A stretch of 64,000 nt of DNA from Pseudomonas sp. Fl4BN1 (lineage in GTDB: Bacteria > Pseudomonadota > Gammaproteobacteria > Pseudomonadales > Pseudomonadaceae), in contig NZ_JAAARM010000029.1 of the NCBI RefSeq assembly GCF_009908285.1, positions 1-64,000 on the forward strand, read 5' to 3'. Below the pieces are notes generated by a model that saw only the letters and a list, made by a program, of their open reading frames with translations, did not search any database and was not told the origin of the DNA. The number at the start of each line of letters is the position of its first letter. Position 1 is the first letter of the stretch. Position numbers and translations under genes: made by a program. Shown here piece by piece: positions 52,292-60,349 of the stretch.

Positions 52292-52321
52292 AACGGCACC
52301 TGGTCCAGGTGCCGTTTTTTT
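52292..52321 (+). terminator. Strong plus-strand terminator without an obvious gene
   Basis: AACGGCACCTGG (52292-52303) and CCAGGTGCCGTT (52306-52317, the T's running into the tail) form a long stem followed by seven T on the plus strand. Both flanking genes are on the minus strand. A second hairpin (TTGTTCC 52270, GGAACAA 52282) sits just before. In the minus direction it could still end the glycosyltransferase transcript, though that tail is weaker (GTTGGTTGTT). The plus-strand orientation suggests an unannotated small RNA from within 52110-52291. Confidence 0.7.
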
Positions 52322-52324
52322 GCT

Positions 52325-53791
52325 TCAGCCAGCCGGGGGCAGGTTGACGAAGTAGTAGGCCTGGCGTCCCACCATCAGCATTTTCTGCACCTGCAGCGGC
52401 GGCTTGGGCGCTTCGGCACCGCCGAGCACGGCCACGTGCTGGGCCGACTCACGCAGAAACGCCAGCAGTTGTTCTTCGCTCTGCAGGTCCTTGAGCAGGC
52501 TCTGGGTGTAGAACACGCTGGCCCCGGCGATGCGCTCATTGGCCTGATACAGCGCCAGCTGATGACCGCTGGCCTGCAATGCCATGATCTGGTCGGTCAC
52601 CGGGACAAAGGACAGTTCACGATCAGCCTTGGGCGCGGCCCATTGAGCGCCGGCCAGGTAACCGCCGATCATCAGGCCCATGAGGGTGACAACCAGGCCT
52701 CGGCGCCGGCGTCCCACGGCACTCCACAAACCAGTCCCCTGGGCACGTTGGCCCAGGCGCTGGTACAGCACCGCGCCATATTCCGCCGCCAGCACCGCCG
52801 CCGCCGGGGTCAGGGACATCAGGTACACCGTGCGCTTGCTCGAAGCCAGGCATAGCAAGGCGAACTGCGCCAGCAGCCAGAGGGTGAAGAACAACAGGTA
52901 GCGGTTCTTCACCAGGCTTTTACGAAAGTGCCACAGGCCGAGGTAGACCAGGATGTTCCACGGTAAAAAGGCTTGGGGCAGCTTGGCCAGGTAGTAATAG
53001 AAGGGTTCGTAGTGCCCGGCCTCTTCAAAGGAGCCATCGAAACGTCCGACGCTGTTGGTCCACAGCAATTCCCCCAGGGCTTGCAGGCCACCCCGTTGAT
53101 AGAGCATGTACAGCCAGATCGCCAGGGGCACCAGGCCCAACAGGGTCCACAGGCCGGGGCGCAGCCATTGGCCAAGGTCAAAGCGCTTGTCGATCAGGCT
53201 CACGGCCACCAGGTAGGCGAAGATCACCACCCCTGGCATGGCCAGGCCGAGTACTCCCTTGCTCAGGGTGGCAATGGCGATCCCGCCGGCGAAGGCCAGC
53301 CAGGCCAGCGGTGCCGGCTGCTGTTCGGCCTGGCGGCGCTGGGCCTGGAAAAATGCCAGCAGGGCCAGGGTCACCCCGAGGCTGAGCAGTGCATCCTCGC
53401 CCACGCCGCGCACGTTGCTCCAATAGCTGGCCATGGTCGCCAGCATCAGCCCGGCGGCCAGCCCCAGGGTGGCTGGCCGCCCGAAGCGGCGCAGCATGGC
53501 GTACAGCAGCATCACGCTGAACAGGCCGGCGAAGGCCGAAGCCAGGCGTACCGCCAGGGGCGTGCCACCGAAGGCGCGAATGGCGCCGGCGTCGAGCCAC
53601 AGGCTCAGCGGCGGTTTTTCCAGGAATGGCGTGCCGAACAGGCGCGGCGTGACCCAGTCATCGTCCAGGTGCATTTCCATGGCGATGCCGGCGACCCGGG
53701 CTTCGGTGGAGCCTTGCAGCTGGTGATTGCCCAAGGCGAAGAAGAACAGCAGGCAAGCAAGCAGGAACAACAACGGTGCGGGTCGTGACAT
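52325..53791 (-). CDS. ArnT-like membrane glycosyltransferase (GT83/PMT family)
   Basis: 488 aa from ATG 53791. It has about 12 membrane helices. The first periplasmic loop contains the catalytic acidic motif STEARVAGIAMEMHLDDDWVT, then GTPFLEKPPLSLW, as in ArnT. These enzymes move a sugar from undecaprenyl phosphate to lipid A or another envelope acceptor. No arnBCADEF genes are nearby and the C-terminal domain is short, so the sugar need not be aminoarabinose. The region upstream is divergent to a phosphatase gene. Confidence 0.85.
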   Translation of the reverse strand: MSRPAPLLFLLACLLFFFALGNHQLQGSTEARVAGIAMEMHLDDDWVTPRLFGTPFLEKPPLSLWLDAGAIRAFGGTPLAVRLASAFAGLFSVMLLYAMLRRFGRPATLGLAAGLMLATMASYWSNVRGVGEDALLSLGVTLALLAFFQAQRRQAEQQPAPLAWLAFAGGIAIATLSKGVLGLAMPGVVIFAYLVAVSLIDKRFDLGQWLRPGLWTLLGLVPLAIWLYMLYQRGGLQALGELLWTNSVGRFDGSFEEAGHYEPFYYYLAKLPQAFLPWNILVYLGLWHFRKSLVKNRYLLFFTLWLLAQFALLCLASSKRTVYLMSLTPAAAVLAAEYGAVLYQRLGQRAQGTGLWSAVGRRRRGLVVTLMGLMIGGYLAGAQWAAPKADRELSFVPVTDQIMALQASGHQLALYQANERIAGASVFYTQSLLKDLQSEEQLLAFLRESAQHVAVLGGAEAPKPPLQVQKMLMVGRQAYYFVNLPPAG

Positions 53792-53978
53792 GGGTTTTTG
53801 GCCACCAGATCGAGGGGCGCAGGCAACAGTCTGCGGGCAAGCGCGAAAGTATACGGGGGTCTGTCTTAACAAATTGTGAACAAGGATTGTGGTCTAGTGT
53901 GGATACACCTCGATCCTTTCCTTCGCCCCTTAGAGTAGATCGTCCTTGAAACCGCCATACAAGAATAAGGCTGCGGTT

Positions 53979-55007
53979 ATGCCGGCCGTGGAACCGCTCA
54001 GAAAGCGTACCTGGCTGCTGGGTCTGTTGTGCCTGCTGGTGGCGCTTGGCCTGGCACTGGGGGGGTGGTTGATCACCTCGCCAGCGCCCTTCGTATCGCC
54101 TGCCGAGTCGCTTCCCGAGCACATTTCGCTGATTGCCCTTGGCGATCAGGGCAGTGGTGCCTTGCAGCAATGGCGGGTAGCCCAGGCCATGGAACGAGTC
54201 GCTGCCCGAGATCGGCGCCTGGATCTGGTGGTGCTGTTGGGCGACAACTTCTATGGGCCGCCTTTGAGCGATACCAGCGACATGAGCTGGCAGCTCAAGT
54301 TCGAGCGAGTCTACTGGGGGCACTGGCTCAATCGCGTACCCTTCTACGCGGTGCTGGGCAACCACGATTACCCGGAGTCGCAGCAGGTCGAACTCGACTA
54401 CAGCCAGCAGCACAAAGGTTCGGGGCGCTGGCAAATGCCGGCCCGCTACTATGTGAAGGATTTTGGCCAGGCCCAGGGCCGTCCCTTGCTGCGGGTGGTG
54501 TTCCTCGATACTGCTGCGCCTCGGCAGGCGATGACGCAGCAGGTGGCGTTTCTTGAGCAGGCGTTTAGCCTGGATGGCCCGCAACCGATCTGGCGAGTGG
54601 TGGCGGCCCATCATCCGCTGCGTAATGCCGGCAAGCATGGCAATGATGAGGAACTGCTGCGGGATCTGTTACCGGCGTTGCAGCGCAACAAGGTCGATCT
54701 CTATCTGTCTGGGCATGAGCACAATCAGCAATTGTTGTTGCAAACCGGAGAACCGGCCTGGGTGATTTCCGGTGCTGGCGGGCAGAAACTCTACGAGATG
54801 CCCCACATCATGACCGATAGCCAGTTCAGCGATTCACGGGCGGGTTTCAGCAAGCTGGATTTCACCCAGGACCAGTTGCGCCTGGTCTTCTACGACGAAC
54901 GCGGTACGCCGGAGCAGCGTTACCACTGGCTGCGTCAGTGCCGGTGGCTGGCCAAGGGCTGCCTGTTGCCGGAGGCCGAGGTCAGGCAAGGGGCAGTGGC
55001 GCAGTGA
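53979..55007 (+). CDS. Membrane-anchored calcineurin-like metallophosphoesterase
   Basis: 342 aa from ATG 53979 (AAGG upstream); a TTG at 53946 would add 11 residues. One N-terminal helix (about residues 10-32) places the enzyme in the periplasm. All five metal motifs are present in order: LGDQGSG, LLGDNFYGP, LGNHDYPES, AAHHPLRNAG and LSGHEHNQQ. The spacing is that of purple acid phosphatase (ACP5-like) proteins. The substrate is unknown. Its last 26 bases overlap the end of the convergent HxlR gene. Confidence 0.88.
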   Translation: MPAVEPLRKRTWLLGLLCLLVALGLALGGWLITSPAPFVSPAESLPEHISLIALGDQGSGALQQWRVAQAMERVAARDRRLDLVVLLGDNFYGPPLSDTSDMSWQLKFERVYWGHWLNRVPFYAVLGNHDYPESQQVELDYSQQHKGSGRWQMPARYYVKDFGQAQGRPLLRVVFLDTAAPRQAMTQQVAFLEQAFSLDGPQPIWRVVAAHHPLRNAGKHGNDEELLRDLLPALQRNKVDLYLSGHEHNQQLLLQTGEPAWVISGAGGQKLYEMPHIMTDSQFSDSRAGFSKLDFTQDQLRLVFYDERGTPEQRYHWLRQCRWLAKGCLLPEAEVRQGAVAQ

Positions 55008-55356
55008 CTGACGGCGGGTGTGGCTGTTGCCGGCTGATGCGTCCGCGGCCCCAGGCCGACAGCGCTTCGATGACCGGCTGTAGGGAATGCCCTTCTGCAC
55101 TCAGGCGGTACTCAACCCGTGGCGGTACTTCGGCGTACACCGTGCGTGATACCAGGCCCGCGGCCTCCAGGTCACGCAGCTGCTTGGTCAGCAGGCGCTG
55201 CGAAATCCCAGGCAGGCGGCGTTGCAGCTCGTTGAAACGCAGGAAGTCGTTGGCCAGTAGTTGATGCAGGATCACACCTTTCCAACGCCCGTCGATGAGG
55301 TCCAGGGTGACTTCCACCGGACACCCGGGAATGTCCTGATAGTGCTTGTTTTTCAT
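54982..55356 (-). CDS. HxlR-family transcriptional regulator
   Basis: 124 aa. A winged helix of the HxlR (DUF24) type: GCPVEVTLDLIDGRWKGVIL with the family's single N-terminal Cys12, then RFNELQRRLPGISQRLLTKQ, then LVSRTVYAEVPPRVEYRLS. Cys12 corresponds to the redox or quinone/aldehyde-sensing cysteine of YodB and HypR. It is divergent from the alcohol dehydrogenase gene, 106 bases apart, and the gap holds excellent palindromes. Confidence 0.9.
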   Translation of the reverse strand: MKNKHYQDIPGCPVEVTLDLIDGRWKGVILHQLLANDFLRFNELQRRLPGISQRLLTKQLRDLEAAGLVSRTVYAEVPPRVEYRLSAEGHSLQPVIEALSAWGRGRISRQQPHPPSVTAPLPLA

Positions 55357-55369
55357 TGCCTGACGGCCC

Positions 55370-55403
55370 TTTTGCGTAGCAGGTACGCAAAAGTACCCTA
55401 CTT
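55370..55403. promoter_or_regulatory. HxlR operator candidates
   Basis: TTTTGCGTA (55370-55378) and TACGCAAAA (55384-55392) form a perfect palindrome with a 5-base spacer. AAGTA-CCC-TACTT (55391-55403) is a second perfect palindrome overlapping it. The AGTA/TACT half-site resembles the TACT/AGTA elements known for YodB-type HxlR regulators. They lie midway between the regulator and the dehydrogenase starts. Confidence 0.6.
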
Positions 55404-55462
55404 GTGCGAGTACGGCGTGAGGGATTTAAGTAGGCGCTTTGAGTCGTCAAGGAAGCTCTGCA

Positions 55463-56509
55463 ATGAAGGCCATCGCCTACCTCCCGGGTTCGGACCTGTC
55501 CCATCCCCAAGCCTTTTATGAAGTGCATCAGGCCGAGCCGATACTCGCCCCCCATGACCTGCTGGTGGCTGTGCACGCGGTGTCGGTCAATCCCTTGGAT
55601 ACCAAGGTTCGCGCGGGCAAGGTGCAGGTGCCGGACGATGTGCGCATCCTCGGCTGGGATGCCTGTGGCGTGGTCCAGGCGGTGGGCTGCGGGGTGACGC
55701 TGTTCAGCCCCGGGGATGCAGTGTTCTATGCCGGCACCTTTACCCAGGATGGGGCTAACGCCGAACTGCATCGGGTCGATGAGCGACTGGTGGGGCACAA
55801 GCCCGCAAGCTTGTCCTTTGCCCAGGCGGCGGCCATGCCGCTGACCTCGCTGACCGCCTGGCAATTGTTGTTCGAGCGTCTGCGAAGGGTGCCCGGTGAT
55901 TGCTCTGCGCAAGGCACGCTGTTGATTGTCGGCGGCGCTGGAGGAGTGGGTTCGGTGCTGATTCAGCTGGCCCGCAAGTTGACCGGGATGACGGTGATCG
56001 CCACGGCTTCACGGCCGGACAGTCGCCAGTGGTGCCTGGAACTGGGAGCGCAGCATGTACTGGATCATTCGCGCTCGCTGGTGCAGCAGTTGGCCCGCCT
56101 GGGGCTGCCTGCAGTGACCCATATTGCCGCGCTGACTCACACCGAGCAGCACTTTGCCGAGTTGGCCGAGATCATTGCGCCCCATGGGCACATCGCGCTC
56201 ATCGACGATCACGACTTCTTTGATGCGGTGCCGCTCAAGAGCAAGAGCGTGTCCCTGCACTGGGAAATGGTCTTCACCCGGGCGCTGTTCCAGACCTCGG
56301 ACATGATCGAGCAGCATCATATTCTCCAGCGCCTGGCACAGTTGCTGGACCAGGGAGTCATCCGCTGCACCTTGAGCGAGGTATTCAGCCCCTTCACCGT
56401 GGACAACCTGCGCCGGGCCCACCAGCGAGTGGAGCAGGGCGGCCTGCTGGGCAAGGTGGTGGTGGCCCGTGATTCGCAGGATGGCGTCCGCCACACCTCC
56501 ATTGAATAG
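55463..56509 (+). CDS. Zinc-type alcohol dehydrogenase-like oxidoreductase (MDR superfamily)
   Basis: 348 aa from ATG 55463, with AAGGAAG eight bases upstream. MDR marks: VNPLDTKVRAG near residue 50, GWDACGVV, the nucleotide motif LLIVGGAGGVGSVLIQLA, and a C-terminal GGLLGKVVV. The catalytic-zinc ligands of true alcohol dehydrogenases are not all present, so it is nearer to quinone oxidoreductase/ZADH proteins that reduce enals or quinones. Control by the divergent HxlR protein fits an aldehyde or quinone detoxification role. Confidence 0.88.
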   Translation: MKAIAYLPGSDLSHPQAFYEVHQAEPILAPHDLLVAVHAVSVNPLDTKVRAGKVQVPDDVRILGWDACGVVQAVGCGVTLFSPGDAVFYAGTFTQDGANAELHRVDERLVGHKPASLSFAQAAAMPLTSLTAWQLLFERLRRVPGDCSAQGTLLIVGGAGGVGSVLIQLARKLTGMTVIATASRPDSRQWCLELGAQHVLDHSRSLVQQLARLGLPAVTHIAALTHTEQHFAELAEIIAPHGHIALIDDHDFFDAVPLKSKSVSLHWEMVFTRALFQTSDMIEQHHILQRLAQLLDQGVIRCTLSEVFSPFTVDNLRRAHQRVEQGGLLGKVVVARDSQDGVRHTSIE

Positions 56510-56510
56510 A

Positions 56511-56588
56511 TGCTGGCTTGCCAGCGAATGCGGCACTCAGGCCTGCGTGGAATCTGCGGGTCTTTTCGCTGGCAAGCGGGCGCCTACT
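56511..56588. repeat. Degenerate REPIN
   Basis: TGCTGGCTTGCCAGCGAA at the left and TTCGCTGGCAAGCGGGCGCC at the right are recognisable but mutated REP arms, directly after the dehydrogenase stop. The right end overlaps the stop codon of the next minus-strand gene. Confidence 0.75.
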
Positions 56589-57129
56589 GCGACGGCGGTA
56601 GCGGGACTTGCGTTGAGTTTTCAGGCTCCTGCGCCTGCGGTTTGCGCAGGTGACGTCCACTGCGCCACCAGAATACTGCGCCCATGAAGGCCCCCGAAAA
56701 GGCGAACAGCGGCGCTATCGGCAAGTACCTGGCCAGGGTGTCGGGAGTCGGTTCTTCATCGGGTGGATCGGTGTAGAAACTGGAAGGGAACAGGCTCTCC
56801 ACCACGGGAATGGTCGGCATGGCGCCCAATACACCGCAGAAAAGATAGATCAGCACATGGCGCCAGGCGAAACGCTGGGCCAGCCAGAAGAACAGGACGC
56901 AGGGCAGGAGGGCGAGAATGCCGATCACCATGCCACTGAACACCAGGGTCAGCAGGCCCATGAACAGCACCTGGAGGATCACGGCCCAGTGCAAGGGGCC
57001 GGCACCGGCCAGCATCATCAGCATGATCAGCACGGCCAGGAATGTGGCCAGGGCCGTCACGCCGATGAAGTAGGCGGCGAACCAGTCTTCAGGTTGTACG
57101 GTGCGAAGGGTTGGAGGGGCTGGGGGCAT
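56584..57129 (-). CDS. Four-helix membrane protein, paralogue 1
   Basis: 181 aa from ATG 57129, the start that matches its paralogue; an ATG at 57171 would add 14 residues. Four strong hydrophobic helices after a short cytosolic TLRTVQPEDWFAAYF start. The motif ALLPCVLFFWLAQRFAWRHV is shared with the next gene (ALPCLLFFWLAQRYTWRHL). The hydrophilic C-terminal tail follows FMGAVFWWRSGRHLRK. No family or function is known to me. It is one of a tandem pair, with an 87-base gap between the copies. Confidence 0.75.
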   Translation of the reverse strand: MPPAPPTLRTVQPEDWFAAYFIGVTALATFLAVLIMLMMLAGAGPLHWAVILQVLFMGLLTLVFSGMVIGILALLPCVLFFWLAQRFAWRHVLIYLFCGVLGAMPTIPVVESLFPSSFYTDPPDEEPTPDTLARYLPIAPLFAFSGAFMGAVFWWRSGRHLRKPQAQEPENSTQVPLPPSQ

Positions 57130-57216
57130 GGGGAAATCGCTTCGAAAGGTGGGTGGTCTGGTCAAGGTCATGGGGCGTTTCTTTGCCCGTTCAAGCCGGC
57201 TCCTACGCAGCGGCAG

Positions 57217-57687
57217 TCAGCGCAGGTGCCGCCCGCTGAGCCACCAGAACATCGCTCCCAGAAAGGCCCCGCAACCTCCGAACAAGGGCGCCAGCGGCGA
57301 ATAGCGTCCAAGGATGTTGATGCCGTAAGGGAGGTTGAAAAAACCGGGGGACAGGCTCACCACCAAGGGAATGGCGGGCAGGGCCGCCAGGACTCCGCCC
57401 AACAGGTAGATCCACAGGTGGCGCCATGTGTAACGCTGGGCCAGCCAGAAGAACAGGAGGCAGGGCAGGGCGGCGACGGCGCCTATCACCACCACGCTCA
57501 CCAGCAGCACCACCACGCTGAAAATCAGCGCATTGGGCAGGCTGCTCCACGGGTCCCGGCTGCCGAGCTGCACTAACAGGCTGACCAACAGCGTCAGGGC
57601 CACGGCCAGCGTCGCGACACTGATGAAATAGGTGGCGACCCAGTCAGAGGGCTGAACGGTACGAAGAGATCTGGACGGCTGGGGCAT
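57217..57687 (-). CDS. Four-helix membrane protein, paralogue 2
   Basis: 156 aa. It aligns with paralogue 1 along its length (RTVQPSDWVATYFISV, then the shared ALPCLLFFWLAQRYTWRHL and FLGAMFWWLSGRHLR) but lacks the acidic loop before helix 4 and the C-terminal tail. The pair arose by tandem duplication. No ribosome site is strong. The function is unknown. Confidence 0.75.
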   Translation of the reverse strand: MPQPSRSLRTVQPSDWVATYFISVATLAVALTLLVSLLVQLGSRDPWSSLPNALIFSVVVLLVSVVVIGAVAALPCLLFFWLAQRYTWRHLWIYLLGGVLAALPAIPLVVSLSPGFFNLPYGINILGRYSPLAPLFGGCGAFLGAMFWWLSGRHLR

Positions 57688-57885
57688 GCTGGCAATGGCT
57701 TCAAGCTGAGGATGACCGGACCCAGGCTATCGGCAGCGAGGCTTTTTGATTGTGGAGTTTGCGTGGTTTTTTCGCGGTGAATGTTCAGGGCGGATGACGC
57801 CGGGGCAGGAAATCCCTTATACAGACAGCGGCCCGCCGGCAGTCCACTGGCCCGGTTTGCCTCACCCACCCAGAAGGAGATGGAC

Positions 57886-58047
57886 ATGTTCAAGTTCCTG
57901 ACTATGACCGAGTTGCCTCGTACCCCTGCGCATCGTGATGGAGGCTCCGTCAGCGGAGCGATCAATGCCTGGGAGCTGAAAAATCGGGCTCTCAATACGA
58001 AGGGGTTTGTCACATGTCCAAAGAATTACTCGGAGTTTCTGCTGTAG
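57886..58047 (+). CDS. Possible small protein overlapping the next gene
   Basis: 53 aa from ATG 57886, which sits six bases after a perfect AAGGAG. The product (MFKFLTMTELPRTPAHRDGG and on) is soluble and unrecognised. Its last 34 bases overlap the start of the membrane-protein gene in another frame. It may be a translated leader that couples translation of the downstream gene, or a real small protein. Confidence 0.4.
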   Translation: MFKFLTMTELPRTPAHRDGGSVSGAINAWELKNRALNTKGFVTCPKNYSEFLL

Positions 58048-58370
58048 GGCTGATGGTGCTGGGCGAGTTCTGTGCCATCTACAGTGAAGTGGTGGTGGCG
58101 CGGCTGGCCCATTCCGGCAACACCTCGGGTGCCGAATTGGCGTTGCCGGTGCTGATCATGTGCCTGGGCGGTATCTGCCTGCTGGCGGCCTACTGGCTGG
58201 GGTATGTGGCGGTTGGCGATATCTGGATCATCACCGTGGTCTCGGTGACCTCGCTGCTGCTCCTGGAGCCGCTGGTGATCTGGGCGTTGTTCCAGCAGGC
58301 ACCCGGTAGGGGCGCGTTGATCGGCTTCTGCCTGGGCGCGTTGGGAATGTTCTCCGCCGTGTTTCTGTAG
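58014..58370 (+). CDS. Small four-helix membrane protein
   Basis: 118 aa with GAAGGGG upstream of ATG 58014. Four hydrophobic helices in a length typical of SMR or half-EamA transporters (VGLMVLGEFCAIYSEVVVAR, LVIWALFQQAPGRGALIGF). A conserved Glu in helix 1 (GEFCAIYSE) is reminiscent of SMR pumps, but the other SMR motifs are absent, so a transporter call is not secure. The overlap with a possible small ORF upstream suggests coupled translation. Confidence 0.7.
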   Translation: MSKELLGVSAVGLMVLGEFCAIYSEVVVARLAHSGNTSGAELALPVLIMCLGGICLLAAYWLGYVAVGDIWIITVVSVTSLLLLEPLVIWALFQQAPGRGALIGFCLGALGMFSAVFL

Positions 58371-58423
58371 CGCACAGGTTCGTAGATCCAGCTTGGCAGA
58401 CTCGCTGCCGGGCTCGGGTCTTT

Positions 58424-59206
58424 TCAGACCCGGTCCTGGGCAAAATAACGGCTGGGTGTCTCGCCCAATACCTTGCGAAACACACTGCTGAACGCGCTCG
58501 GGCTGCTGTATCCCAGGTCGGTGGCGACCAGGGTGACAGGGTCGCCATGGCCCAGCCGCACCACTGCCGCCAGCAGGCAAGCCTGCTGGCGCCACTCGAC
58601 GAAGCTGATACCGGTGTGCTGCCGGAACAGGCGGGTGAACGTGCGGCGACTCATCCCCGCGCGGCGGGCCATTTCATCAATCCCCAGCTCCAACGACGGT
58701 TGTTCCAGCAGTGCGCGGCAGGCTTTTTCAAGGCGCGGCTCGGATGGCAGCGGGGCGTTGAGAGGCAGTGGCGCCATCGCGGCAATTTCATGCAGCAGCA
58801 GGTTCATCACCTGACCCTGCACCCCGTCCTTGGCATACAGAGCCGGGATGTCCATGGCCCGCAGCAGCAATTGCCGTAGCAGTTCGGACACCTCCACCAC
58901 CTGGCAATGCCCGGGCAAGCCGAGCCGGCGCACCGCTCGGGCGCGCACGTAGGTGTTGAGCATGGTCACCGGCGCGCTCATGTGCATGGCGTGGGACACG
59001 CCGGCCGGCACCCAGATGGCCCGTTGCGGCGGCACCACCCAGTTACCCTGGTCGGTAAAGACGCTGATTACCCCCGAGGCGGCGTAGGCGAACTGTCCGC
59101 GTCGATGCTGGTGCTCGGCGAAGTGCTGACCGTCGGCGTAGTCATTGGCGGTGACCACCGCATCCCGAGGGGTATTTTCGTAGGGGTCGATATCAATATG
59201 GCGCAT
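58424..59206 (-). CDS. AraC-family regulator with cupin N-terminus (NimR-like)
   Basis: 260 aa. The N-terminal cupin (ANDYADGQHFAEHQHRRGQF, then WVVPPQRAIWVPAGVSHAM) and the C-terminal AraC helix-turn-helix pair (GIDEMARRAGMSRRTFTRLF, then ATDLGYSSPSAFSSVFRKVL) follow the NimR/YeaM pattern. It is divergent from an EamA-type exporter gene, 115 bases apart, the standard regulator-exporter arrangement, and probably controls it. Confidence 0.88.
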   Translation of the reverse strand: MRHIDIDPYENTPRDAVVTANDYADGQHFAEHQHRRGQFAYAASGVISVFTDQGNWVVPPQRAIWVPAGVSHAMHMSAPVTMLNTYVRARAVRRLGLPGHCQVVEVSELLRQLLLRAMDIPALYAKDGVQGQVMNLLLHEIAAMAPLPLNAPLPSEPRLEKACRALLEQPSLELGIDEMARRAGMSRRTFTRLFRQHTGISFVEWRQQACLLAAVVRLGHGDPVTLVATDLGYSSPSAFSSVFRKVLGETPSRYFAQDRV

Positions 59207-59321
59207 GGCCCGAATTTACTGATATCTGACCTAATACTGCAAGCGGGCCAGGATGCTCTGCGCTGATAGTTCGGCTCCGGCCCGGGATTTACCCATGGCC
59301 GCTTTTTGTGGACCGTGCGAC

Positions 59322-60203
59322 ATGCAGAAAAAACACCTGCTCCTGGCCCTGCTGGTGACCGCCTTGTGGGGCTTGAACTTTCCTATTACCAAGCTGGGGC
59401 TGGCCAGTGTCGACCCCTTGTTGCTCACGGCCTTGCGATTTTCCCTGGCAGCCTTGCCCTGGGTATTGTTGATACCACGTCCGCAGGTGGCGTTCAGCTG
59501 GCTGGCGGCCTACGGCCTGATTTTCGGGGTGGCCATGTGGGCGTTGATCAACCTTGGGATCGAACAGGGTGTCGCGCCGGGAACGGCTTCCCTGCTGGTG
59601 CAGTTCAGTGCCTTTTTTTCCCTGGGTTGGGGCGTGTTGCTGTTCGGTGAGCGCCTGCGCCTGCAACAGTTGTTGGCCATGGGCATTGCCGTGTGGGGGC
59701 TGTTGCGGATCATCGGCAACAGTCCCGGGCAGGCCACCAGCCTGGGCTACGCGTTGCTGCTGGTCAGCGCCTTCAGTTGGAGTGTGGGCAACGTCATCAT
59801 CAAGCGTTGCGGGGTTCGGGAGGTGTTTGCCTTTGTGGTCTGGGCCAGCCTGTTTGCGCCGCTGCCACTGTTGGCACTGACCTGGATGAGCCATGGGGCG
59901 GCGCCGTTTCGGCAGTTGGCCGGGCAAGTGTCCGGCACCGCGATCCTGTCCCTGATGTTCCAGGTATTTGCGGCGACGCACTTCTGCTACTGGGGCTGGA
60001 ATCTGTTGTTACGCGAGTATCCGGTCTCCCGGGTGGCACCGTTGTCGTTGCTGATTCCGCTGTTCGCTACGCTGGGTTCGGTGCTGATCGTGGGGCAGCG
60101 GGTAGAGGTCGATGAGGGAATTTCCATGGCATTGATTCTACTGGCACTGGTGGTGGGGCAGATCAATTGGCGGTGGGCCTGGGGAAGGCGTGTCGAGGTC
60201 TGA
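59322..60203 (+). CDS. EamA-family (DMT) transporter
   Basis: 293 aa from ATG 59322. Ten helices in two EamA halves: LLALLVTALWGLNFPITKLG with the family's GxNFP motif, and ALLLVSAFSWSVGNVIIKRC at the start of the second half. Members export amino acids, metabolites or drugs. The divergent AraC gene is the likely regulator. The substrate is not evident. Confidence 0.88.
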   Translation: MQKKHLLLALLVTALWGLNFPITKLGLASVDPLLLTALRFSLAALPWVLLIPRPQVAFSWLAAYGLIFGVAMWALINLGIEQGVAPGTASLLVQFSAFFSLGWGVLLFGERLRLQQLLAMGIAVWGLLRIIGNSPGQATSLGYALLLVSAFSWSVGNVIIKRCGVREVFAFVVWASLFAPLPLLALTWMSHGAAPFRQLAGQVSGTAILSLMFQVFAATHFCYWGWNLLLREYPVSRVAPLSLLIPLFATLGSVLIVGQRVEVDEGISMALILLALVVGQINWRWAWGRRVEV

Positions 60204-60349
60204 AAGCTTGGCTGCAGGCGCCATCTCCATGTGCAGCGCAGGTTGCTTCAGGTTTTCTCATGACTGTTCAGGAACTGTTCAGGAGTCGCCCCGGCAACAT
60301 GCTCACCCTCAGGCCGGGTCTTGGCGCGGCACTTTCTGGTAGGGCGAAA

